Source of the DNA: an uncultured Clostridium sp.
GTDB taxonomy: Bacteria > Bacillota > Clostridia > Oscillospirales > Ruminococcaceae
Length of the DNA: 64,000 nucleotides
Assembly: GCA_902490335.1 (NCBI GenBank)
Contig: CABUDL010000002.1
Span: 1-64,000, forward strand
Direction: 5' to 3'
Positions 8,976-16,626 of the stretch are shown here, piece after piece. Positions within the stretch are counted from its first letter, which is position 1. Every line of letters starts with the position of its first letter. The notes beneath the pieces were generated by a model. It made no database searches. It saw only the letters and a list, made by a program, of their open reading frames with translations, and was not told the DNA's origin. The position numbers and the translations under genes are program-made.

Positions 8976-9350
8976 ATGGCGTTAGTTTCAATTCCGACCA
9001 GTGCGGATATTTACATCGAGGTCAACGGCACCAAGGTTGCAGCGGCGCAGAGCTACCGGGTGAAATCCTCCCGCCAGAGCCGGTATGTGGAGGCGTTTGG
9101 AAGCAGCGAGCCGGTCGGCACGGTGGGCGGTCGGGTGCAGCACTGGATCGAGCTGTCCCGCGTCTGCCTGTGCCGGGCGCAAGGGGTGGACTTTTATGAG
9201 CTGAGCGGATTTAACCTGGTAATCGTGCAGCCGGACTGCAAAATCATCTATTCGGGGTGCGAGTGGTCGGACATCACCCAGTCGGCGTCGGTGGGAGAGG
9301 TCGTTTTGGAGAAGGTGAGTCTGGTTGCCAGCAGACGGATCAAGATATAG
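8976..9350 (+). CDS. tail tube protein
   Basis: A 124-residue inner tube subunit (XkdM-like) placed right after the sheath. It is beta-rich, with an N-terminal IPTSADIYIEVNGTKVAAAQSY segment and a terminal LEKVSLVASRRIKI strand, typical for ring-forming tube proteins. ATG 8976 follows GGAGGGAAGAGG, 12 bp after the sheath stop. The family forms hexameric rings stacked inside the sheath. Confidence 0.85.
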   Translation: MALVSIPTSADIYIEVNGTKVAAAQSYRVKSSRQSRYVEAFGSSEPVGTVGGRVQHWIELSRVCLCRAQGVDFYELSGFNLVIVQPDCKIIYSGCEWSDITQSASVGEVVLEKVSLVASRRIKI

Positions 9351-9360
9351 GAGGACAGGG

Positions 9361-9642
9361 ATGAAGGTGTGCAGATTGAGCGCGGCACAGGAGGTGCAAC
9401 TAAGGCAGGAGGCAGGTCGGGCGTTTGCGTTTTTGTGCGGGCTTGCCGGTGAAGGGATGGACCGGACGCGCAGAGAACAGCTGTGGGCGGTGGCAAACAA
9501 TGCCGCTCTGCTGCGTTTTTCGCTGAAGGAGGGGGCATATCCGGTGTTTGACAGCGCGGTGGAGCTGCTGCACCGGATGGAGCTGGGACAGATCGCCCGA
9601 CTGGCACAGCAGTATCAGCAGCGATTTGAGGAGAGAGCATGA
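9361..9642 (+). CDS. tail assembly chaperone-like protein
   Basis: A 93-residue helical protein between the tube gene and the tape-measure slot, where contractile phages encode the tail assembly chaperone (XkdN/gpG-like). ATG 9361 follows AGGAGGACAGGG. The stop overlaps the next start (ATGATGA), giving translational coupling. No obvious slippery heptamer for a programmed frameshift was found at the 3' end. Confidence 0.55.
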   Translation: MKVCRLSAAQEVQLRQEAGRAFAFLCGLAGEGMDRTRREQLWAVANNAALLRFSLKEGAYPVFDSAVELLHRMELGQIARLAQQYQQRFEERA

Positions 9643-9998
9643 TGCCGGAAGAAAAGATGCAGGAAAATCTGAATGTGTTTTTGCGCAGCAGCTTTTTTGT
9701 GCCGCTTTTAAAGAGGATGACAGGACAGAAAGATGAGCTGCCGGACGAAGGAGCAGGAAAGTATCAGGAAATTTCCCGGGAAATGCAGCGGGAAGAGGAG
9801 AAAAAACAGGAGCAGGACCCCAAAGCGCAGCCGCAGGAGGAAGCGCAGCCACAGGTGAGCTACCGCGAGGAGCGGCAGGTTGTGGAGCAGGTGTGGGAGC
9901 AACCGGGGTTGCAGGAGATTTCGGACGAGCTGGAACGGCTTTCCGGGCGCTACCAGACAAGGATGGAGGAATGGCTGGATGACCAATCTGCGATTTAA
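9639..9998 (+). CDS. very short protein in the tape-measure position
   Basis: A 119-residue hydrophilic protein, rich in E, Q and K (EEEKKQEQDPKAQPQEEAQP), with coiled-coil propensity at both ends. It occupies the exact position of the tape-measure gene between the chaperone and the baseplate genes. Tape-measure proteins are usually 500-1500 residues and set tail length at about 1.5 angstroms per residue. If this protein plays that role the tail would be under 20 nm. It has a short hydrophobic patch near the N-terminus (FFVPLL). The start may be 9639 or 9642. Alternatively it is a baseplate chaperone and the particle has no true ruler. Confidence 0.55.
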   Translation: MMPEEKMQENLNVFLRSSFFVPLLKRMTGQKDELPDEGAGKYQEISREMQREEEKKQEQDPKAQPQEEAQPQVSYREERQVVEQVWEQPGLQEISDELERLSGRYQTRMEEWLDDQSAI

Positions 9999-10338
9999 GG
10001 AATATGTTTTTCGCCATAATCCTGCCAGATTGAAGGTCAGCCGCTGCCAGAAGGTCAGTCGAAGCTGCTGCTACGGTGTGGGAGAGCATTTGCAGCTGCT
10101 GGGAAACGGACTGACGGTGGTGGAGGGAGAGGGCGAACTATTTGGAGTCGATGCGCTGGAGCAGTTTTGCGCTTTGCAGAAGCTGGCTGGACAGGGCGCA
10201 GGTCTGCTCAGCGGAGCGGGTCTTGAGCCGATGCAGGCGGTGCTGGAAGAGGTGGAGATGGTTGGAGTCGGCGGGCAGGAGCTGGTGGAGTATCGGGTCC
10301 GGTTTGTGGAAGAAAGGAAAGCAAAGGGATGGAGCTAA
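9979..10338 (+). CDS. baseplate/DNA-circularization-N-like protein
   Basis: A 119-residue protein starting at ATG 9979 inside the end of the previous gene (20-bp overlap). Its N-terminus FKEYVFRHNPARLKVS and the following LQLLGNGLTVVEGEGELFG match the pattern of the short DNA_circ_N/LysM-adjacent tail proteins of Clostridia contractile phages, which sit between tape measure and hub. The usual LysM segment is absent. The role is inferred to be joining tube and hub. Confidence 0.6.
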   Translation: MTNLRFKEYVFRHNPARLKVSRCQKVSRSCCYGVGEHLQLLGNGLTVVEGEGELFGVDALEQFCALQKLAGQGAGLLSGAGLEPMQAVLEEVEMVGVGGQELVEYRVRFVEERKAKGWS

Positions 10339-11231
10339 ACGTTTTTGTGGAGCTGCTTGACGGCAGCCGCAAGCAAATCGGAGGAATGACCCTGTTCTCG
10401 TGGGTTTGTTCGGCAGATACGCCCGCAGACAGCCTGAAGGTGCGATGCTTGCAACAAATTGACGCAGAAATTGCCTGCATCGAGGTGCAGAGCGGCGGCA
10501 GAAGGCTGTTTCGAGGCTTTTGCGACCGCCAGAAAACCTTTGTTGACGGGACCGGATGCCACACCGAGCTTTGGGGACGGTCGGATGCAGCGGTGCTGAT
10601 GGACAACGAAGCCATCCCGCAGGAGTACAGCCGGGTAACCTTGCAGGAGCTGTTTGAAAAACACATCAAGCCCTATGGATTTCAAAACGACCTGCCGCAA
10701 GCAGCGACGTTGAACTACTTTCGGGTCGGCAAGGGAGTCAGCGAGTGGGAGGCTTTTTCAGACGGCTGTATCCAGGCGCTGGGACAGCAGCCGTTTGTGC
10801 ATCTGTCCAGAGTGAGTGCAAGGCTGCCGGGGAAGCAAAGCCATCTGGTCGGTGTGCAGGATGCGGTGCTGCGCCTGAGCCGGGTGGTGCGCAGAGAAAA
10901 GGTGATCTCACAGGTGTTGCTGCGGGACGAATGGGGCAGGTACAGCACCAGAATCGAAAACCCGCAGGCACAAGGGCTTGCCATCCAAAGAAGGCGCTGC
11001 TTGATCCCTTCGGCACAGTGGGAGCGTCCGACAGCGGATGTCCGACGGCGAATGGAGCGGTCGATGGAAGGCAGAATCCGCTGGGAACTGGAGTTGGGAA
11101 CGCTGGTGGATTGGGAATTGGGGGATCAAGTCCGCGTGCAGCTTCCAGAGGGAGGGTGTACAGGAAGTTTAATCAGCAAGGAGCTTCAATATGAGGACGG
11201 CAGGGAGCGCAGCCTGCTGATTCTGGAATAA
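10329..11231 (+). CDS. baseplate hub protein (gpD/XkdQ-like)
   Basis: A 300-residue hub that would connect the tube end to the spike. The domain order is an N-terminal beta domain (about 1-95), a middle segment with LQELFEKHIKPYGF (about 105-120), and C-terminal strands ending GSLISKELQYEDGRERSLLIL, typical of gpD-family hubs. ATG 10329 overlaps the previous gene by 10 bp. The size is at the lower limit for this family. Confidence 0.8.
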   Translation: MELNVFVELLDGSRKQIGGMTLFSWVCSADTPADSLKVRCLQQIDAEIACIEVQSGGRRLFRGFCDRQKTFVDGTGCHTELWGRSDAAVLMDNEAIPQEYSRVTLQELFEKHIKPYGFQNDLPQAATLNYFRVGKGVSEWEAFSDGCIQALGQQPFVHLSRVSARLPGKQSHLVGVQDAVLRLSRVVRREKVISQVLLRDEWGRYSTRIENPQAQGLAIQRRRCLIPSAQWERPTADVRRRMERSMEGRIRWELELGTLVDWELGDQVRVQLPEGGCTGSLISKELQYEDGRERSLLILE

Positions 11232-11243
11232 GGAGGGGTACAG

Positions 11244-11600
11244 ATGTGGATTGCAAAGAAGGGCACAGGTAGAAGTGCGCCGCAGAAGGAGAACGGATGG
11301 CTGCGGGCGGAGAGCGCAAAGCTGGGGGAACAGTATGTGGTCGGCAGCTGTGAGTACCGCCGATTGCAGCGGTGCGCACCGTATGGAATTTACACAAAAC
11401 CGCCGAAGGGGACAGCCGTGCTGGTGCTGGGTTCTCAGGGCGGAGAGGTCTGTCTGGGCGCGGTCAGCGACCCTTCCGCAGAGGAAGAGCAGTTGCAGGA
11501 AGGGGAAATTTTGATTCGTTCGGCGGGCGGAGCCAGCATCCGTCTGTGTAGGGACGGACGACTGCTGCTCAACGGCAGGGAATGGAAGCAGGAGGGGTAG
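11244..11600 (+). CDS. baseplate spike protein (gpV-like)
   Basis: A 118-residue protein after the hub, starting at ATG 11244 behind AAGGAGGGG. It contains an OB-fold-like segment (about 40-75: RCAPYGIYTKPPKGTAVLVLG) followed by short repeated strands (EILIRSAGGASIRLCRDGRLLLNG) as in the beta-helix of puncturing spikes. It lacks the C-terminal His-x-His iron-binding tip of gpV/PAAR proteins, so it may need a separate tip or be blunt. Confidence 0.7.
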   Translation: MWIAKKGTGRSAPQKENGWLRAESAKLGEQYVVGSCEYRRLQRCAPYGIYTKPPKGTAVLVLGSQGGEVCLGAVSDPSAEEEQLQEGEILIRSAGGASIRLCRDGRLLLNGREWKQEG

Positions 11601-11602
11601 GA

Positions 11603-11974
11603 ATGGAACTTCTGTTGCAGCACGGAGATCACAGCCGCAACGAACAGGGATTTTTGCAGCAGGTGGACGGCACACAGCAGCTGGTACAGCGGGCGATGGT
11701 ACGTCTGACGGTGCCAAAGGGGAAATTTGTGCTGAATCCGCAGCTGGGAAGTTTGCTACACACCCTGGGAAGGACAGCGCCGGCGCAGCGGGAACAGCTG
11801 GCGTTGGAGTATGCCCGGGAGACACTGTTGGAGATGCCGGAAATGCGGGTCGTTGCAGCCAGGTGCAGACAAGGCGCACAGGCGGATGAACTGGTGGTGC
11901 AGTTTGAGTTGGAATGTACCCTTGAAAACGGGAAGTTGGAGCGGTCGGTCGTGGAGTGGAGGATGAATTTTTAA
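11603..11974 (+). CDS. baseplate wedge protein (gpW/gp25-like)
   Basis: A 123-residue wedge subunit with the gp25-like pattern: KGKFVLNPQLGSLLHTLGR in the middle, then a helix and the EMRVVAARC strand. The family nucleates sheath assembly at the baseplate. ATG 11603 follows GGAGGGGTAGGA with a 2-bp gap after the spike gene. It belongs to the DUF2634/XkdS group by sequence pattern. Confidence 0.8.
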   Translation: MELLLQHGDHSRNEQGFLQQVDGTQQLVQRAMVRLTVPKGKFVLNPQLGSLLHTLGRTAPAQREQLALEYARETLLEMPEMRVVAARCRQGAQADELVVQFELECTLENGKLERSVVEWRMNF

Positions 11975-11985
11975 AAGGAGCAAAG

Positions 11986-13038
11986 ATGACACAGGATTTT
12001 TTACAGAAGATGCAGCAGCGTTATGAGGAGCTGACCGGGATACCGGCAGACGAAGCGTCGGACATCGGGATTCGCCTTCGCATCCTGGCAGAGCAGCTGG
12101 AGCTGCTGTATCAGCAGTTGGAAGAGGAGAAAAAGCAGGCGTTTGCACAGACCGCGACCGGTTTGGCGCTGGAACAGCACGCACAGCAGAGGGGATTGCA
12201 GCGAAGAAAGGCGATTGCGGCACAGGGAGAGGTGACCTTTTCCAGAACGGCTGCGGCGGATGAGCCAATCGTGATTCCGCAGGGCGTTTTTCTGACGGTG
12301 CCGTCGGGCAGCATCCGATATGTGACCGTACAGCCGGTGACCTTGCAGGCAGGGCAGACCCAGGTCAAAAGTACCGTGCGCTGTCAAACCGCGGGAAAAG
12401 GCGGCAATGTGGCAGCGGGCAGCCTGACGGTCATGGTGACACCGGTTCAGGGGATTGCTGCGGTTTATAATGAGCGGGCGATTTTGTCCGGCGAGGATGC
12501 CGAAGGGGACGAAGCGCTGCGCCAGCGGCTGCTGGACAGCTTTCGGCAGGTCAGCAACGGAACCAATCAGGCGTTTTATTACGACCGGGCGATGCGTTAT
12601 CCGGGTGTGCGCTGTGCCAAGGTCATCCCGAGGGTGAACGGAGTGAACACGGTGGGAATCCTGCTGCACGGCGCCGGGGTCAATGAGGCACTGATGGCGC
12701 AGATGCAGGAGGAAATCGGGCAGCTCAAGGAAATCAACGTGGACCTGTCGATTGAAAAGGCAAAGGAAAAGCCGCAGCAGGTTGAGGTGGAAATAGCGGT
12801 GGGGGACGGATACAGCTTTGAGGATGTCAGCGCACTGTGTCAGCAGGCGGTCGGCAGGATGATGGAGCGCCAGAAGATTGGGCAGGGATTATTTCCGGCG
12901 CTAATCTGTCGGGAGATTTTTACCTGCGAGGGTGTGGAAAATTGCAGGGTGAAGCTTCCGGCACAGGATCTTTACCCGCTGTCGGGGGAAATCTTTACCC
13001 TGTCGGGCTGTACCATCAGCCGCATGGCAAAACAGTAG
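11986..13038 (+). CDS. baseplate J-like protein
   Basis: A 350-residue baseplate J/XkdT/gp47 homologue. The N-terminus TQDFLQKMQQRYEELTGIPADEASDIGIRLRIL is the conserved leader of this family. Middle strands (TVPSGSIRYVTVQPVTLQAGQTQV, GKGGNVAAGSLTVM) and SGEDAEGDEALRQRLLDSFRQ are also diagnostic. ATG 11986 follows AAAAGGAG. It would form the wedge iris around the hub. Confidence 0.88.
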   Translation: MTQDFLQKMQQRYEELTGIPADEASDIGIRLRILAEQLELLYQQLEEEKKQAFAQTATGLALEQHAQQRGLQRRKAIAAQGEVTFSRTAAADEPIVIPQGVFLTVPSGSIRYVTVQPVTLQAGQTQVKSTVRCQTAGKGGNVAAGSLTVMVTPVQGIAAVYNERAILSGEDAEGDEALRQRLLDSFRQVSNGTNQAFYYDRAMRYPGVRCAKVIPRVNGVNTVGILLHGAGVNEALMAQMQEEIGQLKEINVDLSIEKAKEKPQQVEVEIAVGDGYSFEDVSALCQQAVGRMMERQKIGQGLFPALICREIFTCEGVENCRVKLPAQDLYPLSGEIFTLSGCTISRMAKQ

Positions 13039-13052
13039 AAGAGGTGAATCGG

Positions 13053-13715
13053 GTGGATTGCAGAAAAAGAATCTACGAGCGGATGCGTTCGCTCCGGCTT
13101 TACCGGCTGGAAGCAGGGTCGATGGTTCGGGCGGAGCTGGAAAGCTATCTGTCGGTGCTGGAGCCTTTCTGGCAGCAGGTCAGCAGAGTTTGTGCGGATG
13201 CCCTGATCCCCTCTTGCAGCCGGCAGCGCTTGGAGCAGTTTGAGCGGATGCTGGGAATCCCCATCAATCCCAATATCCCGCTGGAACGCCGCAGGCAGAT
13301 AGCAGCCAGCCGGATGAGCATAGCGCCCAGCGATTTTAACCGGGCAGGACTGGAAAAGGCGCTGGATGCAGCGGGAATCCGGGCAATCGTCCAAGATAGA
13401 CCGGGAACAGGGACGCTGGTGGTCCAAGCCAATGAAATAGCGGACAGCAATCTGAGTCTGGATGAGGCAAAGCAGGCGTTTTATTCGCTGATGCCTGCCC
13501 ATTTGGAGGCGGAATTTGTGACAGGCGGCTTGGATTTTTCTCAGTTTGAGCAGCTGGGAAAAAGCTGGTCACAGCTGGATGCGATGGACAAAAGCTGGTC
13601 ACAGCTGGAGATGATGGGATTGCAGCAATGGAAAGAAAAGGAAGAGGAGGGACAGGATGTCCAGCAGCAACAAGACCGGTTATCTGGGACTCAATCAGTT
13701 TATCGGGAGCGATAA
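13053..13715 (+). CDS. tail protein I/YmfQ-like (XkdU) baseplate protein
   Basis: A 220-residue protein following gpJ, as XkdU does in PBSX. GTG 13053 is chosen because GAGGTGA lies 5 bases upstream; GTG 13044 is an alternative. The N-terminal RMRSLRLYRLEAGSMVRAELESYLSVLEPFWQQ is the family signature. The C-terminal end contains two near-identical KSWSQL motifs (about residues 170-190). The last 59 bp overlap the fibre gene. Confidence 0.75.
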   Translation: MDCRKRIYERMRSLRLYRLEAGSMVRAELESYLSVLEPFWQQVSRVCADALIPSCSRQRLEQFERMLGIPINPNIPLERRRQIAASRMSIAPSDFNRAGLEKALDAAGIRAIVQDRPGTGTLVVQANEIADSNLSLDEAKQAFYSLMPAHLEAEFVTGGLDFSQFEQLGKSWSQLDAMDKSWSQLEMMGLQQWKEKEEEGQDVQQQQDRLSGTQSVYRER

Positions 13716-14133
13716 ACCCAAAATGGAGGATTTTAATGCGGACAATCGGCTGCTTGATGAGAAGATGCAGCAGCACGTCCAGTCACAGCTGCATCTGACA
13801 GAGCAGCAGAAGGAGCGATTGGAAAATCTGGGGTATCTCATCGGCAGCTACACCGGCGACGGGACTGCAAAGCGCACCATTTCGGTGGCACAGACGATTG
13901 GATTCGGGTTTGTCTTTATGGTTGGGGAAGGGCTGCATTATGCAGTCACAACCCTGGGAGAAAACCACATCTTTTCGGCAGTGATGACTCCGCAGGGATG
14001 CAGCAAGGGGGTCAGTATTGCAAGCGGCGGCTTTACTGTACTGCAAAGCGGAAACAGTACGCCGGATGGGAAAAAGAATATGCTCAATCAAAGCGGCAAG
14101 AAGTATATTTATCTGATTCTTCCTGCGCTGTAA
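13657..14133 (+). CDS. short tail fibre protein
   Basis: A 158-residue terminal gene of the particle cluster. The N-terminus TGYLGLNQFIGSDKPKMEDFNADNRLLDEKM matches the attachment segment of Clostridia phage fibres. The middle contains GSYTGDGTAKRTISV, a frequent fibre motif, and the C-terminal part is beta-rich. ATG 13657 follows GAGGAGGGACAGG. It is far shorter than typical receptor-binding fibres, with no collar, chaperone or lysis gene after it. Confidence 0.72.
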   Translation: MSSSNKTGYLGLNQFIGSDKPKMEDFNADNRLLDEKMQQHVQSQLHLTEQQKERLENLGYLIGSYTGDGTAKRTISVAQTIGFGFVFMVGEGLHYAVTTLGENHIFSAVMTPQGCSKGVSIASGGFTVLQSGNSTPDGKKNMLNQSGKKYIYLILPAL

Positions 14134-14154
14134 TCGGCACAAGAGCAAAATAAA

Positions 14155-14184
14155 AAGAGGCAGACTTTTGTCTGCCTCTTTTTT
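14155..14184. terminator. bidirectional terminator closing the particle cluster
   Basis: AAGAGGCAGAC and GTCTGCCTCTT form an 11-bp stem with a TTTT loop, with A residues before it and T residues after. It serves the plus-strand cluster and the minus-strand gene at 14190. Confidence 0.88.
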
Positions 14185-14189
14185 GCAGT

Positions 14190-14543
14190 TTATTTTTTCG
14201 GTTCAGCGTCGGTCAGAAATTCGCTTCGCAGCACCTCTTTGGGCGGCTCAATCTGGTAAGCCAGCGTATGCTCGGTCAGCTCGGACAAACCGCGCAGCTT
14301 TTGGTTAATCAAATCGCGCATACAGTTGGGAACGTGTTCCTGATGAGCGCGGTGGATAGCAACACATTCCTTGCAGTTGCCGTGGTAACGGCAGGCTTTT
14401 TTGCAGGGACAGTGGTCCTTGTCCTTGTACTCCTCGCGGAACTGGGAGGCAAATTCCTCCTGGATGCGCAGCCCTTCCTGTCGGTTGCCTTTGTGGAACT
14501 GCTCCATTGCAGCTTTTTCGATGGGGTTGCCGTCGATAATCAT
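14190..14543 (-). CDS. conserved Cys-rich hypothetical protein
   Basis: A 117-residue protein with a compact Cys/His cluster, CPCKKACRYHGNCKECVAIHR (about residues 45-65), likely binding zinc or a metal cluster. The rest is helical and charged. Proteins with this Cys pattern are widespread in Clostridia without an established function. The start ATG 14543 has GGAGAG upstream on the minus strand. It may be transcribed with the thioredoxin-like gene upstream, about 40 bp away. Confidence 0.7.
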   Translation of the reverse strand: MIIDGNPIEKAAMEQFHKGNRQEGLRIQEEFASQFREEYKDKDHCPCKKACRYHGNCKECVAIHRAHQEHVPNCMRDLINQKLRGLSELTEHTLAYQIEPPKEVLRSEFLTDAEPKK

Positions 14544-14582
14544 AGAACTCTCTCCTTATGAAATGATTTAAAAGATGGACAC

Positions 14583-15992
14583 TTACATATTGGCGTATAC
14601 CAGAAGTGCGATGCACTGGTCGAACGCCTTGTCAGGATTTTTGGTGGTGAAGGCGCCGTTGTTTTTGTCGGCGGAGGAGAAGGTGCGGCTGTTTTCCATC
14701 AGCAGAAGCGATTGGGTAAACAGGCTCTTTTCTCCGGTCTCCAGCGCAATCAGAGCGGTCAAGCCATAGAGGGAAGGCATCTCATAATTGTATTTTGCGA
14801 CGACCTTGCCGTCGGTGGTGTAGCGTGCGCGGATGCCGTCGCCCTCCACCGCCTTCTTGAGCCACTGGATGGTCGATTTCTTGACCTTGCCGCTCTGTGC
14901 CAGATGATAAACGGTCATCAGCGACTGGGTCATATCGACCGTTTGACCGGAATAGCTGTTTTTGTCGGCGTTGTACTCGTTGTAGTACAGCGGGAAATCG
15001 CCGCCGATAAAGCCTTTTTCAATGACGGAAAGTGCCTGCTCCGCCAGCTTCGGGGAACGGGTGGCAGCCAATGCAGAAAGGTCCAGATCGTTTAAGGAAA
15101 CCTTGCCGCTGAGTTTATTCCCCGGGAAATAGCGGGCAATCAGCTGCTGCTCCAGCTCCATCGCATCCACCTCATAGCCCTTTTGAGCGGAGAGAGCTTT
15201 TAAAAACCGCAGGTCGTCGCCGAGATCTCCGGTGGTTTGGTTGGCAGCAAGCCAGTTGCGCTGGGTGTTGAGCAGCTCGCGGTCAAAGGCGGTGGAGGCG
15301 TACTCCATCAAAAGGCTTTGGGCAGCAGAGCTGGTGCGCTTGGAAGCTTCCGCTGTTTTTACTGTGCCGTCGGAAAGCATCAGATTTTTCTTTACATAGT
15401 CAGCGGTGGCGTTGGCAGCGGAGTGGACGGCATAATCGAGCAGCGCGCGCACCTCGGAGGCGGATTGTAAGATGCGGGGAATCATCAGCTCCACCTCTCC
15501 CTGCGGATTGAGCAGGATGGTGGTAGGGATAAAGTTGATGCCCAGTGCATAACGGAATTTTAACTGTGTATCGTACAGCGACGGCAGTCCCATGCCATAT
15601 TTTTTGGCATAGCTGCTGGCGCTGACAAGTGTTTCGTCTACGCCGTCGGTGCGGTTGACCAGATACCACTGCACATTGCCGTATTCCTTGAGGACCGGCA
15701 GCATCTGCGGCAGGTGTTCAAACTCCTGCTGGCAGTCGGGACACCAGCTTGCCCAGTAGGTAATCAGGGTGTACTGACCGTCTTTGATTTCGATTTGGGC
15801 GGGGTTGCCTTTTTCGTCGGAAAGCTGGTTGTAGGGCAGCTTTTCTCCGATGAAGGTGTTAGTGGGATAGTGGTAGCTTTGGATGCGCTTTTTGGAAGCG
15901 GCGGCAGCCGGTGTGCTCAGCAAAGCGGACAGCAGGACCAGACAGACGCACAGCAGACTGAGCGCACGGCAAAAACGTCGATTGGAGGTCAT
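14583..15992 (-). CDS. TlpA-like thioredoxin with C-terminal helical domain
   Basis: A 469-residue exported protein. A signal peptide occupies residues 1-32 (ends TPAAAAS). A TlpA/AhpC-like thioredoxin domain spans about 40-190, with redox motif WCPDC at 83-87 and cis-Pro in NFIPTTILL. The remaining 270 residues are mainly helical, with segments such as DMTQSLMTVYHLAQSGKVKKSTIQWLKKAVEGDGIRARY and YEMPSLYGLTALIALETGE that resemble alpha/alpha-barrel glycoside hydrolases (GH8-like). This makes the protein an unusual fusion. ATG 15992 is chosen because AAGGAAGG lies 8 bases upstream. The redox role is established for the family; the partner is unknown. Confidence 0.75.
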   Translation of the reverse strand: MTSNRRFCRALSLLCVCLVLLSALLSTPAAAASKKRIQSYHYPTNTFIGEKLPYNQLSDEKGNPAQIEIKDGQYTLITYWASWCPDCQQEFEHLPQMLPVLKEYGNVQWYLVNRTDGVDETLVSASSYAKKYGMGLPSLYDTQLKFRYALGINFIPTTILLNPQGEVELMIPRILQSASEVRALLDYAVHSAANATADYVKKNLMLSDGTVKTAEASKRTSSAAQSLLMEYASTAFDRELLNTQRNWLAANQTTGDLGDDLRFLKALSAQKGYEVDAMELEQQLIARYFPGNKLSGKVSLNDLDLSALAATRSPKLAEQALSVIEKGFIGGDFPLYYNEYNADKNSYSGQTVDMTQSLMTVYHLAQSGKVKKSTIQWLKKAVEGDGIRARYTTDGKVVAKYNYEMPSLYGLTALIALETGEKSLFTQSLLLMENSRTFSSADKNNGAFTTKNPDKAFDQCIALLVYANM

Positions 15993-16064
15993 AAGGGTCA
16001 TCCTTCCTTTGGTTTTTTGTTCTACCTTAACTATACACTCCGGCAACCCTCTGCGTCAACTAAA

Positions 16065-16098
16065 AAAGAGCCGTCCAATGAAAGGACGGCTCTTTTAA
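16065..16098. terminator. bidirectional terminator
   Basis: AAAAGAGCCGTCC and GGACGGCTCTTTT pair across a short loop. It lies directly after the dCMP deaminase gene on the minus strand. Confidence 0.85.
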
Positions 16099-16103
16099 AA
16101 GCG

Positions 16104-16592
16104 TTAATATCCCATCTGCTCCATCGAAGCGTCCTGGTTGACCCAGCTTTCATAGACGTCGATCAGACGGTAGGTGGTGGCAGTGTCCCGCACGACCACC
16201 TTTTCGATGCCGGCATTGATGATCAGTCGTTTGCACATCGCACAGGGGTTGGCGTTGGCGACATAGCTGCCGTCCTTGTACTCCAGACCCACCAGGTACA
16301 GGGTGCTGCCAATCATCTCCGAGCGGGGTGCGCTGATGATGGCGTTGGCTTCTGCGTGTACCGAGCGGCACAGCTCATACCGCTCCCCTCTGGGGACGTT
16401 GAGCTTTTCGCGGGTGCAGTAGCCCAGGTCGCAGCAGTTTTGTCTGCCTCTGGGTGCGCCGACATAGCCGGTGGAGATGATCTCGTCGTTTTTGACGATG
16501 ATGGCTCCAAAGTTGCGCCGCAGGCAGGTGCCTCTGGCGGCTACGGTCTGTGCAATATCCAGATAATAGTTGATTTTATCGACTCGTTTCAT
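16104..16592 (-). CDS. dCMP deaminase
   Basis: A 162-residue cytidine/deoxycytidylate deaminase family enzyme (ComEB-like) that makes dUMP for thymidylate synthesis. The zinc site is visible as HAEANAI (His and catalytic Glu) and PCAMCKRLI (two Cys), with the additional Cys cluster NCCDLGYCT of the dCMP deaminase subgroup. ATG 16592 follows AGGAGGAAGAGAATT. The gene is followed within 35 bp by the DegV gene on the same strand, suggesting co-transcription. Confidence 0.92.
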   Translation of the reverse strand: MKRVDKINYYLDIAQTVAARGTCLRRNFGAIIVKNDEIISTGYVGAPRGRQNCCDLGYCTREKLNVPRGERYELCRSVHAEANAIISAPRSEMIGSTLYLVGLEYKDGSYVANANPCAMCKRLIINAGIEKVVVRDTATTYRLIDVYESWVNQDASMEQMGY

Positions 16593-16626
16593 AATTCTCT
16601 TCCTCCTTTGGGATTGGCTGAGAGGA

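Noticed and set aside
1475..14133. A complete inducible prophage
   Set aside because: No integrase, repressor, replication, holin or endolysin gene and no flanking direct repeats noticed.
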